From positions 1,594,404 to 1,617,556 of the forward strand of contig PJRA01000196.1 in the NCBI GenBank assembly GCA_016987375.1: DNA of 23,153 nucleotides, read 5' to 3'. Of the stretch, positions 8,631-18,550 are shown in pieces. The number at the start of each line of letters is the position of its first letter. Position 1 is the first letter of the stretch. Both the position numbers and the translations under genes were made by a program. This DNA is from Brachionus koreanus (lineage: Eukaryota; Rotifera; Eurotatoria; Ploima; Brachionidae). Below the pieces are notes generated by a model. It searched no databases, was not told where the DNA came from, and saw nothing but the letters and a program-made list of their open reading frames with translations.

Positions 8631-9497
8631 AAGTGCAGGAAATTCAAAACTTCCGAGCTAGCTAAATTTCTAATTTTTGACTTCATATTCGTAATCTACG
8701 ACCTTTAAAACCCTAAATTTGATTTTTTTTTGGGGGGGGTCTAAAAAAAAATCCAAATAAATATTAGTTTAGGTCAAAGAATTAGAAATTCTTAAGTGTA
8801 CAGCAACTTTTTCCTTTGATTTACTAGAAAAATAAGTAAGAAATATCATGATGTTGATTATTATTTATATCATTTTCATGATCTACTTCCATCTGATATT
8901 CGTCCTCGTACCTAACAGTTTTAGCAATTAATCCAAGATTATTTAGGATATTAGGATAGTCAAATTCATAATCCATTAAACGTTTAAAATATTCAAAATA
9001 AACAATTTATCACGTGATTTGGTTGCTTTATATGCAAAAAATAAAGAAATAAATGAAAAAAGTAAAACCATAGATTTGTTCCAAATTTTGTCTAGTTTTA
9101 TATTATGTAAAAAAAAAAAGTGGTTAAAAGTGACCCCTGGGACGAGATTCGATTTAAATGAAAAAAAGTGCATTTTTTTGATATTTTTAAGCTATAAAAA
9201 TCGGCACACCTTCTTTTTTTTTATTTTAAAACAATCGAGTTTTTAGAAAATTTTATGCTCTTTCAGAAATGATATAACTTGTCTATATATATATATGTTC
9301 TATCATATAGATTTAGGGTCTCAAAGACCAACAACTCGATATTCGGTCGACTGTTTTTAGACCCCTGGGTACAAATTTTTTTTTTAGACCCCCCCAAAAA
9401 AAAAATCAAATTTAGGGTTTTAAAGGTCGTAGATTACGAATATGAAGTCAAAAATTAGAAATTTAGCTAGCACGGAAGTTTTGAATTTCCTGCACTT
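8631..9497. mobile_element. 867-bp DNA transposon/MITE with ~120-bp TIRs and TA flanks
   Basis: The left end 8631 to about 8750 (starts AAGTGCAGGAAATTCAAAAC) is repeated in reverse complement at about 9378-9497 (ends CCTGCACTT), with very few mismatches over about 120 bp, including a shared G-run/C-run next to TCTAAAAAAAA. Both ends abut TA (8629-8630 and 9498-9499), as expected for TA-targeting families such as Tc1/mariner; the family assignment is inference. The interior has one short coding-like frame (8824-9006) and an AT-rich rest; no complete transposase is present, so the element would need help to move. Confidence 0.85.
8824..9006 (-). CDS. 60-codon frame inside the TIR element, unknown
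   Basis: The minus strand holds an open stretch reading YFEYFKRLMDYEFDYPNILN then NLGLIAKTVRYEDEYQMEVD, a His/Asn-rich acidic end (HENDINNNQHHD) and a TAG. A neighbouring frame just upstream reads FFAYKATKSRDKL, and a single frameshift near 9005 would join the two. The composition is protein-like and unlike random sequence here. It could be the last part of the element's former transposase or a captured host exon. I recognise neither. Confidence 0.4.
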   Translation of the reverse strand: MVYFEYFKRLMDYEFDYPNILNNLGLIAKTVRYEDEYQMEVDHENDINNNQHHDISYLFF

Positions 9498-9734
9498 TAA
9501 TAAAACTTTTATTTTTATTTTTTTTTAAAACTAAAATTAATAAAAATTATTATTTTTATTAAAATTTAAACTACATTTGAAAGTTTTTTTAAACATAAAC
9601 ACTGTTTACACGCTTTTTGGACGTAAGCGTTTAAACGGGATTAAAACAGCCGATAATAATTGACCCTTTTCTATCATTGTGGATAGTGGGCAGGTGCTTT
9701 TCTGCTTTTCAAGTACCTTTTGATCAACATTTCC

Positions 9735-9930
9735 AATCTGACACAGAGACTACTGCATCGAATTGATCATTTACACTTCAATTATTAACCAGTCGAAACA
9801 GGTACATACTTTTTTGATGAAAGGGGTTTAAACTTACAGTAGATATTGCAAAGATACTTTGAAGATTTTTCTATCCTCAGCAGGTTTTGAACTCTCTATC
9901 TTCTGTTTGCATGACTAACACACGAAAGCT
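9735..9930 (-). mobile_element. tRNA-derived SINE-like repeat, copy 1
   Basis: The segment 9735-9880 is homologous, in reverse orientation, to 17244-17390 (shared landmarks CTGACACAGAG, CTACTGCATCGA, TTTTTGATGAAA, TTTGAAGATTTTT, ATCCTCAG). On the minus strand the head reads TAGCTTTCGTGTGTTAGTCA followed by GAGAGTTCAAAACCTGC, which resembles A-box (TAGCxxAGTGG) and B-box (GGTTCAAAxCC) elements of a tRNA gene at the usual spacing. That combination points to a tRNA-derived SINE. A 3' tail repeat and target duplication were not found. Confidence 0.55.
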
Positions 9931-11164
9931 AGTAAAAAAGTAAATTCTGATTTCAATTTTATTTTTATTGCTGATAGATATAATATAGAAATAGAAAAAC
10001 CCAAAAATTTAAGCCAAATTATACCATAAAAGATTAAATCAATCACAGAAGATTTAATAATAAATTTTCACTTTTAGTCTAAACAAATAATAAAGAAATT
10101 AATAACCAAGAATGCTTAAAAAGTATCAAATCAAATTCTCTTTGTCTTAAATATTTTTACTAGCTAACCGCATGACATCATTGTATTTCACTGTGAGACT
10201 AAAGACTCCTTATAAATAACTTCTATATATAATAAAATTCTCAATATTAAGGATTAATGATAGAATTCAAGAACTGATTTTTTAATATAAAAGAAAAAGA
10301 TTGCTTATTTTCTTTGATTTAACAACCCTCTTTATGAAGAAAGACTGTTTTAATAAAAAAAAAAACACTTTTTCTAAATATTTGATGCTGTTTTAGATAG
10401 CGTTTTCGGAGCGTTAAATAAACAATCTTTAAGCGTCGTTTAAACGCTGTTTTTTTTTTATACAATAGGACCAGTAGATAAAATTCAGAAAGAATTATTT
10501 TGATGAATAAAGAATAAAAAATATCAAATTAGAAAATATTTAATTTCTTAATAATTTATCAAAAATTTAAATAAATAAATAAATTTGCGAATTTAAAAAT
10601 AAACTTGACAAATTTAATTTAGAAAGAAATTACAATGGAGTCTAAAGCCACATTTTCCCTATTAATCTATTATTATTATTATTATTATTATCATTGAATT
10701 TAATTGTGCATTATACCATGCCAATTTAAAAGCAGTATGATTATTCTTTTGACAAATTATAAATTCTTCAAAAATAAAAACTATTAACTAATCGTTAAAA
10801 CAGCTAAAATTAAAATATGAAGCGTTTTATAACGCCAGAAGAGATAAATTTCATTGAGTTACTTAAGGCAAAATTTTAGTGTTTAATTTTTAATTCATAA
10901 GAAAAAATTAAAAATAAGATATATTTATGAGTTTATTTTAATTTTTGATTTTGTTTTGAAGATAAACTAATCTTTTTAAATTAACACTTTGATTGAAAAA
11001 AAAATTCAGCTATATTAATTAATTCTATGCAAGAGTAATTTTTAAATTTTAAAATGACCTGAATATTACATTTTAAAAAATAATTTTATTGAAAAATTTG
11101 AGACAGGTAAAAAAAAGCATAAATAATAAGAAAAGAAAGTAAGTACAGAAAATGTCACATAAAC
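9931..11164. other. AT-rich intergenic, no firm gene
   Basis: No supported gene. Sequences rich in GTTTAAACG occur at 9620-9640 and 10430-10455 in roughly inverted orientation (GCGTTTAAACGGG and GTCGTTTAAACGCTG) around the SINE and may be relic ends of another element, but the match is weak. At 10817-10879 a plus-strand frame reads MKRFITPEEINFIELLKAKF and stops; it looks coding-like but stands alone. Confidence 0.4.
10669..10692. repeat. TAT/ATT microsatellite
   Basis: About eight uninterrupted TAT units within AT-rich intergenic DNA. Confidence 0.95.
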
Positions 11165-11170
11165 TTTATT
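11165..11170 (-). terminator. AATAAA poly(A) signal of the 11203-11508 gene
   Basis: AATAAA on the minus strand, 33 bp past the stop codon of the small gene that ends at 11203. The distance fits a short 3' UTR and supports the reality of that gene. Confidence 0.5.
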
Positions 11171-11202
11171 CAAATCCATAAAATTGAGTAAATCACATAA
11201 AT

Positions 11203-11508
11203 TTACATGATCCAATGAATTTTTTCGTTTTCAAAATCTTCAATATCTTCGATTTCGATAGTCTGATGCAAGTATTTACCCAAAATTTTTATTATCCTGG
11301 TTTCTTCGCAAATTTTTAATAAGAACCGAGTTGGGAATGTTCCATTTAGTCCTTGAAAATTGCACATAGGATATCTAACTTTCATTTTTTGCCCGTCTAT
11401 GTTATTTTTACATAGTAAGCAATTGTTTTTGTTGCTTTTACAATTCACCGTCTTAGGGTACCACTTGAAAAAAAGCTCCAATTTGACTTGGGATTTCAAT
11501 TTGACCAT
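11203..11508 (-). CDS. Small Cys-containing protein or last exon, unknown
   Basis: A 101-codon minus-strand frame with balanced codon use: LELFFKWYPKTVNCKSNKNN, CLLCKNNIDGQKMKVRYPMC, NFQGLNGTFPTRFLLKICEE and an acidic end TIEIEDIEDFENEKIHW. The CxxxxxxCxxC spacing near residues 23-33 plus a later Cys could bind a metal, but no family comes to mind. It may be a complete short protein starting at Met 11508, or the last exon of a longer gene: the adjoining 11518-11710 is also open in one minus-strand frame (RKLERKDKVLTLTSSMSEII) and could hold an upstream part. AATAAA follows 33 bp after the stop. Confidence 0.5.
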   Translation of the reverse strand: MVKLKSQVKLELFFKWYPKTVNCKSNKNNCLLCKNNIDGQKMKVRYPMCNFQGLNGTFPTRFLLKICEETRIIKILGKYLHQTIEIEDIEDFENEKIHWIM

Positions 11509-11519
11509 ATAAATATATT

Positions 11520-12440
11520 CAATATTTTTTCATTTTTATTTCCAAATTACAAACTTTTAAAATTGTAAATATAGGATAACAAAAAAGGTCATTCTCAATT
11601 ATTTCACTCATACTAGAGGTCAATGTCAACACTTTGTCTTTTCTCTCAAGCTTTCTATTCGCAAGGTGAATCTTTAGTAAAAAAATTTTTGATTAAGAGT
11701 AGAACAGATGCAATTTTTTTGAAGCTGTGAATGGTATTTTATCTTGATTTGTTATTGAAATTGACTTATTATTCCTAGGCTCTAGCATTTTCAATGATTA
11801 AAGGGGTCGAATTAAGTCTACATTATTTATTTTTAAAACAAAACGTTTAATTAAAATTTCGAGCATAAAAATATTGGGTAAAATATTTTGAAAAAGAATT
11901 AAAAAGTTAAAAAAAAAAAAACAAGCAATGTATTCAAAAACTATTTAAATTAAGATTCTCTATTCAAAAATTTCTATCGTCATATTACAAACTTAACTCT
12001 AGTAAAGTTTTGTTTTTTTAATAATTATCTTAAAATAAATTATTTACATCTTTTTCTTTTTTTTAATTTAATAAATTAGAAATTTATTAGTAAAAATAAA
12101 GATTTAGTCAATTTTAAAATTTATCATTTTCTTTTCTAATTTAAAGAATAAATAATCTTTTTTTAAGGGTTTCTAAATTTTTTGAATCTAGAGAGCGTTT
12201 ACTTGATGATTGCAATTTACTTGTTACAGAGAAATAAATGCTTAGCTAATTACTTGATGCCGGTTTTCGATCCAGTTTTTCATAGAAGTTTCTATCAAGC
12301 AAATATTAAAAGTAAATTAAATCTATTTTCATTGAATTGAAACCCGGATTGTTTAAAAATTTAACTCATAAAATTTAACCAGATTATCAAAAAAAACAAT
12401 TTTAAAATATTTTTGCACGCTCAAAAACAAATTTTTCAAC
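11520..12440. other. Intergenic with weak coding-like scraps
   Basis: Minus-strand 11518-11710 and 11716-11800 (NNKSISITNQDKIPFTASKK) look mildly protein-like. Plus-strand 12145-12238 reads LRVSKFFESRERLLDDCNLL then VTEK and a stop, also protein-like and preceded by an acceptor-like AAAG. None can be tied into a gene. The rest is plain AT-rich sequence. Confidence 0.3.
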
Positions 12441-12453
12441 AACACTCTCAAAG

Positions 12454-12654
12454 GTAAGTCTATTAAAAATCCTAGAAATAAAAAAACTAGTTACAATTTT
12501 AATGTAATTATTTTGAAAGCTAGCTAAGCTTTGAAAACATCAAAATCATTGAACATAATAATATACTAAGCCGATCTTACTTATTTATTTGATCATTTCA
12601 AAATTTTTGAAACAAATACCTGTCAAATTTAAGTTCTAATTTTTAAACTAATAG
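12454..12654 (+). other. Candidate 5' UTR intron of the otopetrin gene
   Basis: A consensus donor (CAAAG/GTAAGT at 12454) and an acceptor (CTAATAG ending at 12654) would splice out 201 bp, leaving 8 nt before the ATG at 12663. The upstream leader exon would end at 12453 and hold no coding sequence. The same acceptor could instead receive a trans-spliced leader, known from rotifers; the sequence cannot decide. Confidence 0.4.
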
Positions 12655-12662
12655 GTGTCCAA

Positions 12663-15600
12663 ATGCATGGAATTACAATTGTGCATGAAGAAGAAACTCC
12701 AGGCGATATACTAAATAGCCAAGAGCTAATCTTGAAGAAAAATTATAGAGCTCATAAATATCGCATTGTAAGCATTACTTATGCAGTTTTTACGTGTCTT
12801 GTAGGAATTGTTTTGTCCACTATTGAGCCGTTTAAAGCTTGTAAATAAAATAGCATTAAAAAAATAAAAAATAATTTTTTTGTTCTCAAAGGCTCAAAAT
12901 GTGAATATGATATTAAGATGTTCATTGAAATTTTCTTCATATTCATGCAATCAGTGTCAATTATGTGGATAATATTCATGTTTGTTCTGATAGTTATTGC
13001 AAAACAGCAACAAAAAATAGCTATCAAGCATCCAACTGGATACAATAGACGTGTCTCAACAAACTACAAAGCCTCTCAATTTTCTGGCTTAAAAGTAAGT
13101 GCTCTCAAGAAATTTTAAGTCTATTTGACAGCTTTTGTTTCTAAATTCAGTTTGCTATTTTTATTTCGATTTGTTTAGATTTAGTTTTAGTTTTTTGAAT
13201 AAATATAAATGGCACAAATGATGACATACACCCTTGTTTATAGTATTATGTCAGCGAATTAATTTTTATATTTTTTTATAACTTAATTAAATGATTAAAT
13301 GAATAAGAGAAAAAATTTTTTCTTTATTTTTCTTAAAATTAACTTAAAATTTTTAAATTTAAGTCGTGTTGAAACTTTTATGATAGTATTTTGTGTTATT
13401 TGACATCTTTTCATGTATATTTTGATTCCTTTTTTTGCCTCGAACATCTTGATGCAATTTGGGCATTTTGTTTTGTTTTTGACTATAGCTTTACACCAAT
13501 TGAATTTTCTCTAGTATGGTTGGCCTAGTTAATCTGTTGAGTTCTTGTTTGTCAAAGAAATCTCTTAGAGCTCGTATGCATTTTTTTACTATGATGTCGT
13601 TGTAGATATTTTTTCTCACTTTTTTTTTTAGTAGGAGTCTGTTTTTTAAACTAGAATAAAGAAATAGAGCGATCGATATTTATATACTTCTGTGATAACT
13701 AGTTATAAGGTGTGACGAACAGCAGTTTAGAAACTTTTCTGATGCACATTGTTTCCATAACCTTGTTTGCGTCTTCAATGCTTACTTATTTGTGATACCA
13801 ATGATTTTTAGAATTCTTTTCTATATGCTTTTAAGCTTCGCATGATCAAAACGAAACTGTTCCTAATCAAGTTGACTAATATTTTGTGAAATTTAGTACA
13901 ATAGAACAGAATAAATGTTAAAAATTTTTTCAGAACTTTTCTTTTAAAAGTCAAAAGCAATGCAATTAGGTCCAGCATTTAAAGTTGCATTATTAACAGC
14001 AATAGGGTAAAGCTCTGCAAATTTAGTATAATTTAAATTTCCACACATTTCACCTTAATGGACTTTGTATATACTTTGCAAATCATCGAAACTAATTAAT
14101 AGTCTTCTAAAAAAGAGTTATAAGTTTTTTTAGTTTTAATTTCTGGGTAAATAATTAATTTTAGTAGCTATCGTAATTGTTCGAGTCTTAAAAGCAAAGG
14201 TTAGTAAATGACTTAAATTTTTTTTCAAATCAATTCATAATTTTTTGTGAGTTAGACTTAAAACTGTGACTTGTACTTCAGTCCATGAAAAAATGTAAAT
14301 TATTTGCTGATTCAGATTGTGTCTATTGGGTCATATTTATCTTCTTTTTAATTAATTTAGCTGCGAACATATTAAGTAAACTACTGAATAATTTATTTAG
14401 CTACTTTTTTTTATTCAAATAAACTAAAATAATTATTAAATTAGCTACTAATAAAAAATACTGGTATTAATTTTTGTTCTTTTTTTTTTATTTTGTATCA
14501 AATTTCACGAAACCGGTGACTAATAAATTGGCTTATGAAAACAGAAGTCAGAATTTTAGATTCGAGTTTGAGCTATTAGATGATAAGCAGGACACTTTTT
14601 GTGTTTGTGAAGATTCTTTACCACGTTTTCCTCCTAACTAGCTTGTTTTTAATTTCAATACGGAGATTAAATTCCGTTTCAAGATCATTTAAAATAAATT
14701 CTAATTTTTTGAAAATAAAAAAGGGTGAAAAAAAAAGTCTTTTATCAAAATTTTTCAAGACAAAAAAGCAAGAAAACATTTCAATTAACAATAGCAATCA
14801 TCAGTCTTCTTCGAGTTTGGTAAATATAATTGCTTCTTCAGACGTGTCAAAATTTTACTTTACTTATGATTATGAAAATGGAACTGGTAAAAATTTATTT
14901 CAAAATATGAACAAAGAAATGAATACTAAAAATATTTATTCTCAATTTAGGTGAACTTTACATGAGAGTGGGAATAGCTATATTTGCTATTTGTTCAATG
15001 ATAGATCGTTCTCTTAGTTTCATTCAAATGATTGAAACCTATGCAAATAACCATTCAGTTATTACAAGCTGTAAACTACTTTTCATTTTATCAATGGTCA
15101 GAAAAATAACTAGCCTACTATTTATATTTTTGCAAACATTTTTTATTTTCAAATATGCAAACATTGTAATCAACTTTGGCAAAAACTCGGCTGTACTCGG
15201 TCTCATTCATTTGGTATCAACTAATTTTTGTGTTTTTTTCCGAACTGTGGTACGCGAAACAGTGGACGAGATACGCCATCATCACATGCCTATTCACGAG
15301 GCCAAAAAGCATATAGAAGAAAATTATCATCACTATGAAAGAGAGCTGACCGCCAGACTTGGTAGCCTTAGCAATTCATCAATGATTCGCATGAAACAGC
15401 TTGGATGTGTTGACACAATGTCATTTACTTCGGACATTTCAGCCGGAATTTTGGATGCACAAGAAAAAATAAGACCCTATCTGTATCCATGTATTATAGA
15501 ATACAGCTTAATGTGTTTGACAGTGTTTTACATTCTTTGGGCTAGTATTGAACAGCGATACAATTTGAATAACAAGTATGGAAATTGGGGAATTGGTAAT

Positions 15601-16386
15601 GAGGAAAAAACAAGATCAATGACCAACCCAAATCTGCCACAATTGAATACACATGACAAAGCAGCCAGGTTTGCCAGCTTTTCACACGAGAAACGTCATG
15701 TTAATCAGTTTGTAATCGACTGCGGAAAATCTACAACTGGACTCTTCTTTGGAATATTCGCTCTCTTATTCACTCTCATTTCTCTTATAATTTATTTTAT
15801 TTATAAAAATGATAATATTTCAACAGCAATTAAAATAAGTGAAGTAACAGAGCTTTTTCTAGTGTGCTCTTCATTTTTAATAGTGGTTTTGCTATTGATA
15901 AAATTTAAAATGTCCAAGTTTAACTATAAACTTCAGTTTGATATTGGCTACAATGAGACATTGACAATTTTGGGCTTGGCCGGAATTTACATATTCGGAT
16001 TTTACAGTATCATTGCGGTTTTTGATAATGGAATTGAGAGCTACATAGAAATGTTTTCTGTTCTGATTCAGATTAGCTCAATTATTGAAGCAACCCTTCA
16101 AACTGTGCTAATAATTGAGGGTCTTAAGATGTATACAACTGACCGTTGGGTTAAAAAAAACAAGCCAGGTCGATCATTACTTACTTTGCTAATACTATTG
16201 GATGTGAGCTTGTGGTTATCGGAAACATTTAGTGTAAAAAAATATGATATGAACACAATACAATTGGATTATTATGATATTGTCTTTTGGTCAATTGTAA
16301 ATTCAGTTTCATCGCCTTTGGCAATCTTTTTTAGATTCCATGCTAGTGTTTGTTTGTCTGATATGTGGAAAACTCTTTATGAATAA
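12663..16386 (+). CDS. Otopetrin-family proton channel
   Basis: Exons: 12663-12840; 12892-13094; third exon ending 14886 (start uncertain, 14760 or 14580); 14951-16386. Introns of 51 and 64 bp flank in phase; the second is about 1.5-1.7 kb. Otopetrins form dimeric proton channels of twelve membrane helices in the plasma membrane. Seen: two helices in exons 1-2 (RIVSITYAVFTCLVGIVLST; MFIEIFFIFMQSVSIMWIIF), a Ser/Asn-rich linker, then YMRVGIAIFAICSMIDRSLS, AVLGLIHLVSTNFCVFFRTV with VRETVDEI, PCIIEYSLMCLTVFYILWAS, four or five further helices, and the family end FFRFHASVCLSDMWKTLYE. A His-rich loop (RHHHMPIHEAKKHIEENYHH) follows helix 5. Length is about 647 or 707 residues, normal for the family. 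No break is seen. Confidence 0.92.
13491..14115 (-). pseudogene. LINE-like ORF2 C-terminal remnant in the long otopetrin intron
   Basis: Antisense to otopetrin, two successive minus-strand frames look protein-derived despite scattered stops. The first (about 14115-13800) reads ELYPIAVNNATLNAGPNCIA and later DHAKLKSI, stop, KRILKIIGITNK, close to the LxxIQKRxLKIIG segment after the RT palm in CR1/Jockey-like LINEs. The second (about 13797-13491) reads SIEDANKVMETMCIRKVSKL then LFVTPYN, stop, LSQKY, close to the following CxKxxxKILxxPxHPL segment, and ends TKKKVRKNIYNDIIVKKCIR, ALRDFFDKQELNRLTRPTIL. Several stops (TAA or TAG) stand where Gln would fit. Which LINE family is unclear. Confidence 0.45.
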
Positions 16387-16542
16387 AGATTTTATGTTTT
16401 GATTTTAAATTTATATTAGATTTTAAGATTTGAGATTTTATTTAGTCAGCTATTAAATTTTATATTTATCGTCATCATAGTTAAATGGTTTTTTTTTATG
16501 AGAATAAATTAACACAATTATTTATATAATAATTTTTAATTT

Positions 16543-16710
16543 TTAATGATGGACTTCGTTTAAATTATTGCTGAACTTCTCCTTTTCAACATTTGACCCT
16601 GACCAGTATGGTATAACCATTCTGTGATTCACTCCATACATAGAAAAAAAGCATGTAAACTTTTGGATATTAAATGGAGAATTTTTCTCTGTTTTTAGGC
16701 TCAATGGTAT
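16543..16710 (-). CDS. 3'-terminal exon of an unknown minus-strand gene
   Basis: From a clean acceptor (CATTTTAG, exon start 16710) the minus strand is open for 55 codons: IPLSLKTEKNSPFNIQKFTC, FFSMYGVNHRMVIPYWSGSN, VEKEKFSNNLNEVHH, stop. The composition is clearly protein-like. The acceptor, the phase-0 opening and the stop fit a terminal exon, converging tail to tail with otopetrin, whose stop lies 157 bp away. I could not find the upstream exon with confidence; the plus-strand repeat at 16952 lies just upstream and may have cut the gene off. Family unknown. Confidence 0.5.
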   Translation of the reverse strand: MPLSLKTEKNSPFNIQKFTCFFSMYGVNHRMVIPYWSGSNVEKEKFSNNLNEVHH

Positions 16711-16951
16711 CTAAAATGTTGAAAAAAATTTCATGTTACAATGCGAAGAATACACTAGCAATTTTTAAACTGACCTTTTTACTTTAGATAAAAATTATTT
16801 GTTGTTTTTTGTCTAGATCTGGTTTAATACATTTATATACAAATTTTTAAATGAAAATTTTAAAAATGAAAAAAAAGTAAATTTCAAGCGTTTTCAAAAA
16901 GACAAAGAATCAAAAAGTTTTTAATGCAAAAAAATTTATTTATTCAAGAAT

Positions 16952-17112
16952 AAACAAGGAGTGGGGACAACGTCACCCCACCTTTTAATTCTCCCCTCAA
17001 CTTGGAAGCTTGTTTTCTTATAGTAAAAAAGATTTCAATTACATTTAATATTAAAAGATTAATCACAATTATAATTTAACTCATGAAATTTTTTAGGATT
17101 CTTAATTTCAAA
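16952..17112 (+). repeat. Dispersed repeat R, copy 1 (deleted)
   Basis: Starts AACAAGGAGTGGGGACAACG and ends near ATGAAATTTTTTAGGATT. Both ends are shared with 19837-20080 in the same orientation, but about 80 bp of the middle is missing here. The start can form a short hairpin (GGGGAC...GTCACCCC). Confidence 0.75.
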
Positions 17113-17243
17113 AGAAAAAGTCTTAATTGGTATTTAAAAAAAACTATAAATGAATAAGTTTTCCATTTAATATTAAAACTGACTGTTTTAAGAAACTTAG
17201 TTCTAATTTGAGCTAAGATAAGACCTATCTAATAACTATACTC

Positions 17244-17390
17244 ACTGAGGATGGAAAAATCTTCAAAATATCTCTGCAGCACGGGGCGCATGTTCAAAAC
17301 CACTTTCATCAAAAATAGGGGACTGGATTCGACTGTGTAAAATTTGCAGTGTAGATGATCAACTCGATGCAGTAGCCTCTGTGTCAGATC
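17244..17390 (+). mobile_element. SINE-like repeat, copy 2
   Basis: Homologous in inverted orientation to 9735-9880. Plus-strand landmarks are CTGAGGATGGAAAAATCTTC, TTTTCATCAAAA-like text around 17308, and GATGCAGTAGCCTCTGTGTC. The part upstream of CTGAGGAT no longer resembles a tRNA head, so this copy is 5' truncated or diverged. It lies between repeat R copy 1 and the coding-like exon at 17549. Confidence 0.6.
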
Positions 17391-17548
17391 GGAGCTGTTG
17401 CTCAAAAATACAAAAATTAAATTGATGATGTAGATTCAACTTTCTATTAAAAAAAATTATTTTTAAATTATTAAAATTTAAAAAAATGATTCAATTATAT
17501 AGCTATTTATTATTAAATTATATATTTTTAAAAATGTAAAAAAAGTAT

Positions 17549-17646
17549 TTATTTCGACATTATAAACCATTTCATGAATTTCAAAAGCATCTTGTATACA
17601 CCTTGTAAGTCATTCTGCAAATAGAGATCTTTCTTAAACTTAATTA
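17549..17646 (-). CDS. 3'-terminal coding-like exon, unknown
   Basis: Behind a good acceptor (TTCGATTACAG) the minus strand is open for 31 codons and then stops: IKFKKDLYLQNDLQGVYKML, LKFMKWFIMSK. The composition is protein-like and the exon has a plausible phase (two bases completing a split codon). A second frame over the same DNA (QDAFEIHEMVYNVEIN) is also partly open, so the frame is not certain. The motif TACAAGATGCT recurs at about 20350 on the same strand, hinting at a repeat rather than a unique gene. Confidence 0.35.
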
Positions 17647-17649
17647 CTG

Positions 17650-18550
17650 TAATCGAAATAAAAATTTGGTTAAAGTTTTTTTAGATTGCTTTTAAAAAAT
17701 TCGAAGATGTTTATTAACTTAGAATAATAAATTTTTAATTTTATATGAATTTACTCAATTTGAGAATATAAATTTTAATTTTAAAACATTTTTCGGGAGT
17801 TAAATCTTGAGCTATAAAATTTTTCAAAAATCAAAAATCCATGGTCTACACTTATTTACTATTTAATCAGTCAATCAATTTTTTTAATTTATATCAAATG
17901 CCTTTTTTGAAGCAATTTGAAAACTTCAAATCAAAAAAGACTTTTGTTATGTTTATTTAACTCCTCCTAATCTCATATAAAAATCTTTTAACATGGCTAT
18001 CATTTCACTTTATATCCATGTTTTTATTAAGAATAAAAAAAAAAGGTCGAATATATTTTTATGCTACAGTGGTTCTTGTAAAAATGAAATGTTCCGTTCC
18101 TTTTTCAGGAACGGAATGGAGACGCATTCCTAAAAAAGCATTCCCATTTTAACTATAATTAAATTTTTTGAATGATTTTTTTTGAAATTAAAAGATTTTA
18201 TACAATAGTATAAAATCATGATCTTTGTTTTGCTTTTAAAAAAGGAAGAGGGATTCTCAAATTTCATAATTTAAAGATTTTTTAGATAAATTCACAGCTT
18301 CAGCTTAAATTTTAATATCAATCAAGTCATATTTGTCAAAACAAATATCAATTAATTACAATCGTATTTTTAGAATATACTTTTACTAATTTTTTGATGA
18401 ATGGAGTCATTTTTTCTTTTTTTCTATTGTTGTTATAAAATGAAAATAAAAAATAAAAAATGACAAAAATTATCATTATTTTATTTAAGATAAATTTATC
18501 TAACGCTTAAATATTTTATTGAAAAAAAAAATTTTGAAAAAATTAGAATA
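17650..18550. other. Intergenic, mostly featureless
   Basis: AT-rich with no firm gene. One minus-strand scrap near 17745-17830 (AQDLTPEKCFKIKIYILKLS) is mildly protein-like. The only structured element is the double hairpin at 18092-18130. Confidence 0.4.
18092..18130. repeat. Paired short hairpins (GGAACGGAA / GGAATG)
   Basis: TTCCGTTCC at 18092-18100 pairs with GGAACGGAA at 18108-18116 over a 7-nt loop. Overlapping it, GGAATG (18113-18118) pairs with CATTCC (18125-18130), and another CATTCCC follows at about 18139. Such GGAATG-rich palindromes resemble MITE ends. They are GC-rich islands in AT-rich DNA. Confidence 0.6.

Noticed and set aside
9019..9246. 75-codon plus-strand ORF in the TIR element
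   Set aside because: Low-complexity Phe/Lys content and opposite to the more protein-like frame at 8824-9006.
12255..12275. B-box-like GGTTTTCGATCC, and GGTTATCGATCCC near 20652
   Set aside because: No matching A box or cloverleaf at the right spacing. The second lies inside a coding-like minus-strand tract.
12779..13045. Minus-strand 88-codon ORF
   Set aside because: It spans an otopetrin intron and is the complement of the two helix-coding exons.
14284..14421. 45-codon hydrophobic plus-strand ORF in the otopetrin intron
   Set aside because: No splice sites, start context or recognisable features. Phe/Leu-rich frames are common in such DNA.
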